From Candidatus Bathyarchaeota archaeon (GTDB lineage: Archaea > Thermoproteota > Bathyarchaeia > TCS64), in the NCBI GenBank assembly GCA_018652685.1, contig JABIBQ010000024.1, forward strand, positions 1 to 32,639: a stretch of DNA of 32,639 nucleotides, in the 5' to 3' direction. Every line of letters starts with the position of its first letter. Within the stretch, counting starts at the first letter, position 1. Shown here piece by piece: positions 32,601 through 32,639 of the stretch. The notes below the pieces were generated by a model. The model was given only the letters and a program-made list of their open reading frames with translations, was not told the DNA's origin and ran no database searches. Position numbers and translations under genes: made by a program.

Positions 32601-32639
32601 TAGGCAATCGCGTAAACTTCACCAGAGATTGAAATAATA
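29615..32639 (-). CDS. Tandem-repeat surface protein with C-terminal beta domain, 5' end outside the window
   Basis: The frame is open from the window edge (32639) to TAG 29615, at least 1008 codons. A TTG at 32362 is not the start: the reading frame and the repeat pattern continue upstream of it. About 17 repeats of 50-65 residues follow the plan ID-S-L-E-F-D-A-V-x-G-K-x-P-D, then SGDVYAIAYSG, then GDDDGxLxTV and a last strand with DGxIT. This is a beta-propeller-like or beta-sandwich arrangement rich in acidic turns that could bind calcium. The final ~85 residues are a separate beta domain (LHIHAGDQSSETLMVDYWNG, then GWNEVDVTSYLTGSSFTIRF and DSWGIDMVYLHVYD), a jelly-roll-like module found at the C-terminus of archaeal secreted proteins. 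It is very likely exported; the signal peptide would lie outside the window. Confidence 0.82.
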   Translation of the reverse strand, partial: IISISGEVYAIAYSGDGDDGWLKTFTISDAGIITVSLIDSWEFDTVKGKFADIVQVSGTTYAIAYQGDGDVGKLATVGILPDGSINYNEYDSLQFVSSKGKEPSIVYVSGNVYAVAYNDDQGAGNPKPGVLSTVEILADGSIGAAVIDSLEFDAVQGKSPDIISISGEVYAIAYSGVGDDGFLTTIGIEADGTITNTDTSGGVSALSAIDSLEFDAVQGKTPDIISISGEVYAIAYSGDGDDGWLKTFTISDAGIITVSLIDSWEFDAVQGKTPDLLHVSGTTYAIAYSGDGDVGKLATVGILPDGSINDNEYNTLDYDVVTGKNPNTILISGDVYAIAYAGYGDDGFLVTLNIESDGTITMTDTGGDAGAFTPIDSLEYDAVKGKTPDIISVSDDVYAIAYAGNDDDGMLITVEIATNGQITDTVIDSFEFLTAKGKEPSILHISGNVYAVAYNDDQGAGNPKPGVLSTVEILVDGSIGAAVIDSLEFDAVQGKSPDMILVSDEMHAIAYAGEGDDGFLTTIGIEADGTITNTDTSGGGDPPTYPNSVIDGYEFDTLDGKEPHIIHVSGNVYAIAYTGNDYAGTLITLEIEDDGQVTESIIDTLIYDSVKGKASFLFPISGTTYAIAYSGDDDDGFLKTVTISDAGVISDSVIDSLEFNAVKGKTPTVVPVSGDVYAIAYSGDDYVGTIITVEVATNGQITDSIIDTLVFDSVKGKEPHIIHVSGNTYAVAYSGNDYAGTVISVEIATNGQITNTLIDSLVFDSSKGKTPHIIPISGDVYAIAYQGYVERGVEPGIVSTVEITSGGSIGSSVIDSLTFDAVKGKNPDVVSLTSGVYAIAYSGVDYAGTVKNVKIADNGQITDSIIAEMVFYPIHAKEISILSVSGNVYTLAFHGLDHDGFVLGMTMGGESNYRLDLEEGWTELPSRDNAWLHIHAGDQSSETLMVDYWNGAGWTNIISDITYGWNEVDVTSYLTGSSFTIRFVDEAVTDTEQDSWGIDMVYLHVYD
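29930..32639 (-). repeat. In-gene tandem repeats with higher-order duplication
   Basis: About 17 copies of a 150-200-base unit encode the repeat domain of the surface protein. Some copies are nearly identical at the DNA level over more than 100 bases, for example 31080-31210 and 32100-32230, or 31900-31990 and 32560-32639. Others differ strongly. Distinct subtypes (recognised by NDDQGAGNPKPG, IGIEADGTITNTD, FTISDAGIITVSL and GILPDGSIN) recur in the same order, so blocks of several units were duplicated together. Confidence 0.85.

Noticed and set aside
29930-32639. CRISPR array or intergenic satellite
   Set aside because: The repeats are 150-200 bases long, in frame, and diverge in a pattern fitting protein-level constraint, without constant repeat/variable spacer alternation.

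Overview
The window is about 32.6 kb, gene-dense and of roughly balanced base composition, and it looks archaeal. Many starts have a TATA-like box centred about 23-29 bases upstream and no room for a Shine-Dalgarno leader, which fits leaderless archaeal transcription. ATG, GTG and TTG starts are all used. The gene content also fits: an F420-type luciferase-like oxidoreductase, archaeal-style winged helix, DUF3795, two TIGR04076-like proteins, and poly-T terminators. The metabolic mix (glycyl radical enzyme, NAD-linked formate dehydrogenase, several MFS carriers) suggests an anaerobic heterotroph or mixotroph. The lineage could be an Asgard group (Thorarchaeota-like) or Thermoplasmatota, but the sequence alone does not decide this.

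Left third (1-9 kb): a glycyl radical enzyme cut by the window edge is divergent from a VOC-fold protein. A ribbon-helix-helix-like protein follows on the minus strand. A creatininase-family amidohydrolase and an acetamidase/formamidase follow each other on the plus strand and suggest amide nitrogen use. Then come a HAD hydrolase, a small ORF interrupted by an in-frame TAG that overlaps the HAD stop, a DUF1385 membrane protein, a small membrane protein, an F420-type LLM oxidoreductase, a RidA-family protein, an acidic membrane-anchored zinc-ribbon protein and a TIGR04076-like protein.

Middle (9-15 kb): an OsmC-like gene is broken by an in-frame TAA and has also lost its first cysteine. Next is a tightly overlapping three-gene operon (NuoE-like, NuoF-like, and a formate dehydrogenase catalytic subunit with a NuoG-like N-terminus). 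It should encode a soluble NAD(P)-linked formate dehydrogenase with cysteine rather than selenocysteine as the molybdenum/tungsten ligand.

Right half (15-27.5 kb): a TPR protein, a DUF3795 protein, membrane proteins and three MFS transporters, one with an apparent N-terminal frameshift. A bactofilin-like beta-solenoid protein with a winged-helix partner converges on a LemA/DUF2207 membrane pair. There is also an M23-like protein with a substituted metal ligand, several small genes, an ATC-hydrolase-like protein and a second TIGR04076-like protein.

Right end (27.5-32.6 kb): two large, probably exported surface proteins converge. One has an N-terminal signal segment. The other, cut by the window edge, is made of about 17 tandem repeats of 50-65 residues with higher-order duplication and ends in a beta-rich domain.

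No rRNA, tRNA, CRISPR array or insertion sequence was recognised. I see no unambiguous novel defence or mobile system. The points most worth a second look are the three interrupted genes, the surface repeat protein, the bactofilin-like/LemA/DUF2207 neighbourhood and the degenerate M23 protein.
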